Below, piece by piece: positions 63,203 to 64,000 of a DNA stretch of 64,000 nt (position 1 is the stretch's first letter; the number at the start of each line of letters is the position of its first letter). The position numbers and the translations under genes were made by a program. Below the pieces are notes generated by a model. It searched no databases. It saw only the letters and a list, made by a program, of their open reading frames with translations, and was not told the origin of the DNA. The DNA is from CAVYXZ01 sp965223835 (GTDB taxonomy: Bacteria > Chloroflexota > Anaerolineae > Aggregatilineales > Phototrophicaceae), in NCBI GenBank assembly GCA_965223835.1, contig CBDCXQ010000001.1, forward strand, positions 5,332,001 to 5,396,000, written 5' to 3'.

Positions 63203-64000
63203 ATGCTCAATACCAAACGTGCGCCGCTGGCGAATCTCTTACAACGCTTCCATCCTTCCGAAGGGTTCCTGTTGTTGGCGCTGGCGGTGCTGGTCGGCCT
63301 TGCCACTGGTTTGGGCGTCTGGGTATTTCGGGGCGCGATTGGTCTTTTTCACCAACTCTTTGTTGTCGAGTTCGCCCGTTTCCTGGGTACAACATTGGGC
63401 CAAATCACCGGGGTGGTCAGTCTGGCGTTGGCCGGATATCTGGTCGGCTGGCTGATGCAGCGCTTTGTCGGGGCTGAACGACATCGCGGCGTCGCCGGAA
63501 TTATCGAAGCGGTAGCGCTGGCAGGTGGACGGTTGCGCTATCGCGTCATACTGGCGAAATCGCTAGCGTCGTCAATTTCGTTGGGGGCAGGTGCATCACT
63601 GGGAGCGCAAGATCCCAGTGTGCAAATCGGCGCGAATATCGGCTCAATGTTGGGGCAGCAATTACACCTCAACGAAGACCGCATCCGGTTGCTGGTCGCG
63701 GCAGGGGCTGCCAGTGCAATTGCGGCGGCGTTTAATGCCCCGATTGCCGGGGTATTTTTTGCGCTGGAGGTCGTCCTGCTGGAATTCACCACTGGCGCAT
63801 TCGGAGTCGTGGTGCTGGCGGCAGTGGTGGCCTCGGTCCTGAGTCAGGCGATTGAGCAGACGACAGGCTTACATGAACCTGCGCTCAACCTGCTGAATTA
63901 TCAGGTAGGCAGCATCCTCGAAATGCCCATCTATGCCTTGCTCGGTCTGGCCTTAGCGCCGCTGGCCGCGCTCTTTATTCGCAGTTTGTACTGGCAACAG
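63203..64000 (+). CDS. ClC-family chloride channel/antiporter, C-terminus cut by window edge
   Basis: 266 codons from ATG 63203 to the window end with no stop. Helices LLLALAVLVGLATGLGVWVF and LALAGYLVGWLMQRF lead to the ion-path motifs: SISLGAGASLGAQDPSVQIG (the G-x-E-G-P position reads G-A-Q-D-P, so the gating Glu is replaced) and AAAFNAPIAGVFFALEVVLL. ClC proteins move chloride passively or exchange it for protons. Loss of the gating Glu would favour channel behaviour. The second half and any CBS domains are outside the window. Confidence 0.88.
   Translation, partial: MLNTKRAPLANLLQRFHPSEGFLLLALAVLVGLATGLGVWVFRGAIGLFHQLFVVEFARFLGTTLGQITGVVSLALAGYLVGWLMQRFVGAERHRGVAGIIEAVALAGGRLRYRVILAKSLASSISLGAGASLGAQDPSVQIGANIGSMLGQQLHLNEDRIRLLVAAGAASAIAAAFNAPIAGVFFALEVVLLEFTTGAFGVVVLAAVVASVLSQAIEQTTGLHEPALNLLNYQVGSILEMPIYALLGLALAPLAALFIRSLYWQQ

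Noticed and set aside
1..64000. CRISPR arrays, tRNA or rRNA genes
   Set aside because: No regularly spaced repeats, cloverleaf or rRNA-like sequence was noticed on either strand; an automated tRNA and CRISPR scan would be needed to exclude them fully.

Overview
The window looks like a chromosome segment (possibly a metagenome contig) of a saccharolytic Chloroflexota bacterium, most likely Anaerolineae. The grounds are the mix of secreted SH3/LysM proteins with no outer-membrane genes, a VIT/VWA protein, GT39-type membrane glycosyltransferases and glycoside hydrolases, and many families without recognisable close relatives outside that group. The taxon is an inference from gene content; there is no rRNA gene here. 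Base composition is moderate, with AT-richer patches at about 14.7-16.1 kb and 30.35-30.64 kb.

Layout: 0-10.3 kb holds a cut sugar isomerase gene, a LysM protein, a GH10 xylanase, alanine dehydrogenase, an acyltransferase, a membrane glycosyltransferase, two envelope proteins and a FrnE/DsbA-like gene whose first CXXC cysteine codon is TGA, a probable selenoprotein. 10.3-11.7 kb has two decayed transposase genes. 11.7-16.9 kb has an M3 peptidase, a serine hydrolase, an AT-rich trypsin-like protease with a small overlapping ORF, and a nitroreductase. 17.0-22.4 kb is a run of eight tightly packed paralogous secreted proteins of unknown function. 22.4-28.1 kb has an orphan histidine kinase, a VIT/VWA protein, a GT2 enzyme and small proteins. 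28.1-33.7 kb is a methyltransferase, GH, GT39, epimerase operon, with short palindromes inserted in frame in the GT39 gene. 33.7-46.6 kb is mostly housekeeping or conserved genes (App1-like, nth, ppa, ssb, DinB, AAA ATPase, SbcD-like, acyl thioesterase) plus two SH3 surface proteins and a broken xisH next to an intact xisI.

46.9-51.4 kb is a decay zone: a nucleoside hydrolase gene cut precisely by an IS630-type element with CTAG target duplication, fragments of ABC permease, phytanoyl-CoA dioxygenase, sialidase and NHL genes, and an IS982-like element. 51.4-60.2 kb is a minus-strand sugar-acid cluster: an ArsR-type regulator, ABC importer, sulfatase, RuBisCO-like protein and DUF1537 kinase (OiaK-like). 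A GH2 gene is transcribed divergently from it. The window ends inside a ClC chloride channel gene.

Together the genes suggest a scavenger of plant or algal glycans that imports oligosaccharides, removes sulfate and glycosyl groups, and can degrade branched sugar acids, in a genome that is losing parts of older sugar clusters through insertion sequences.
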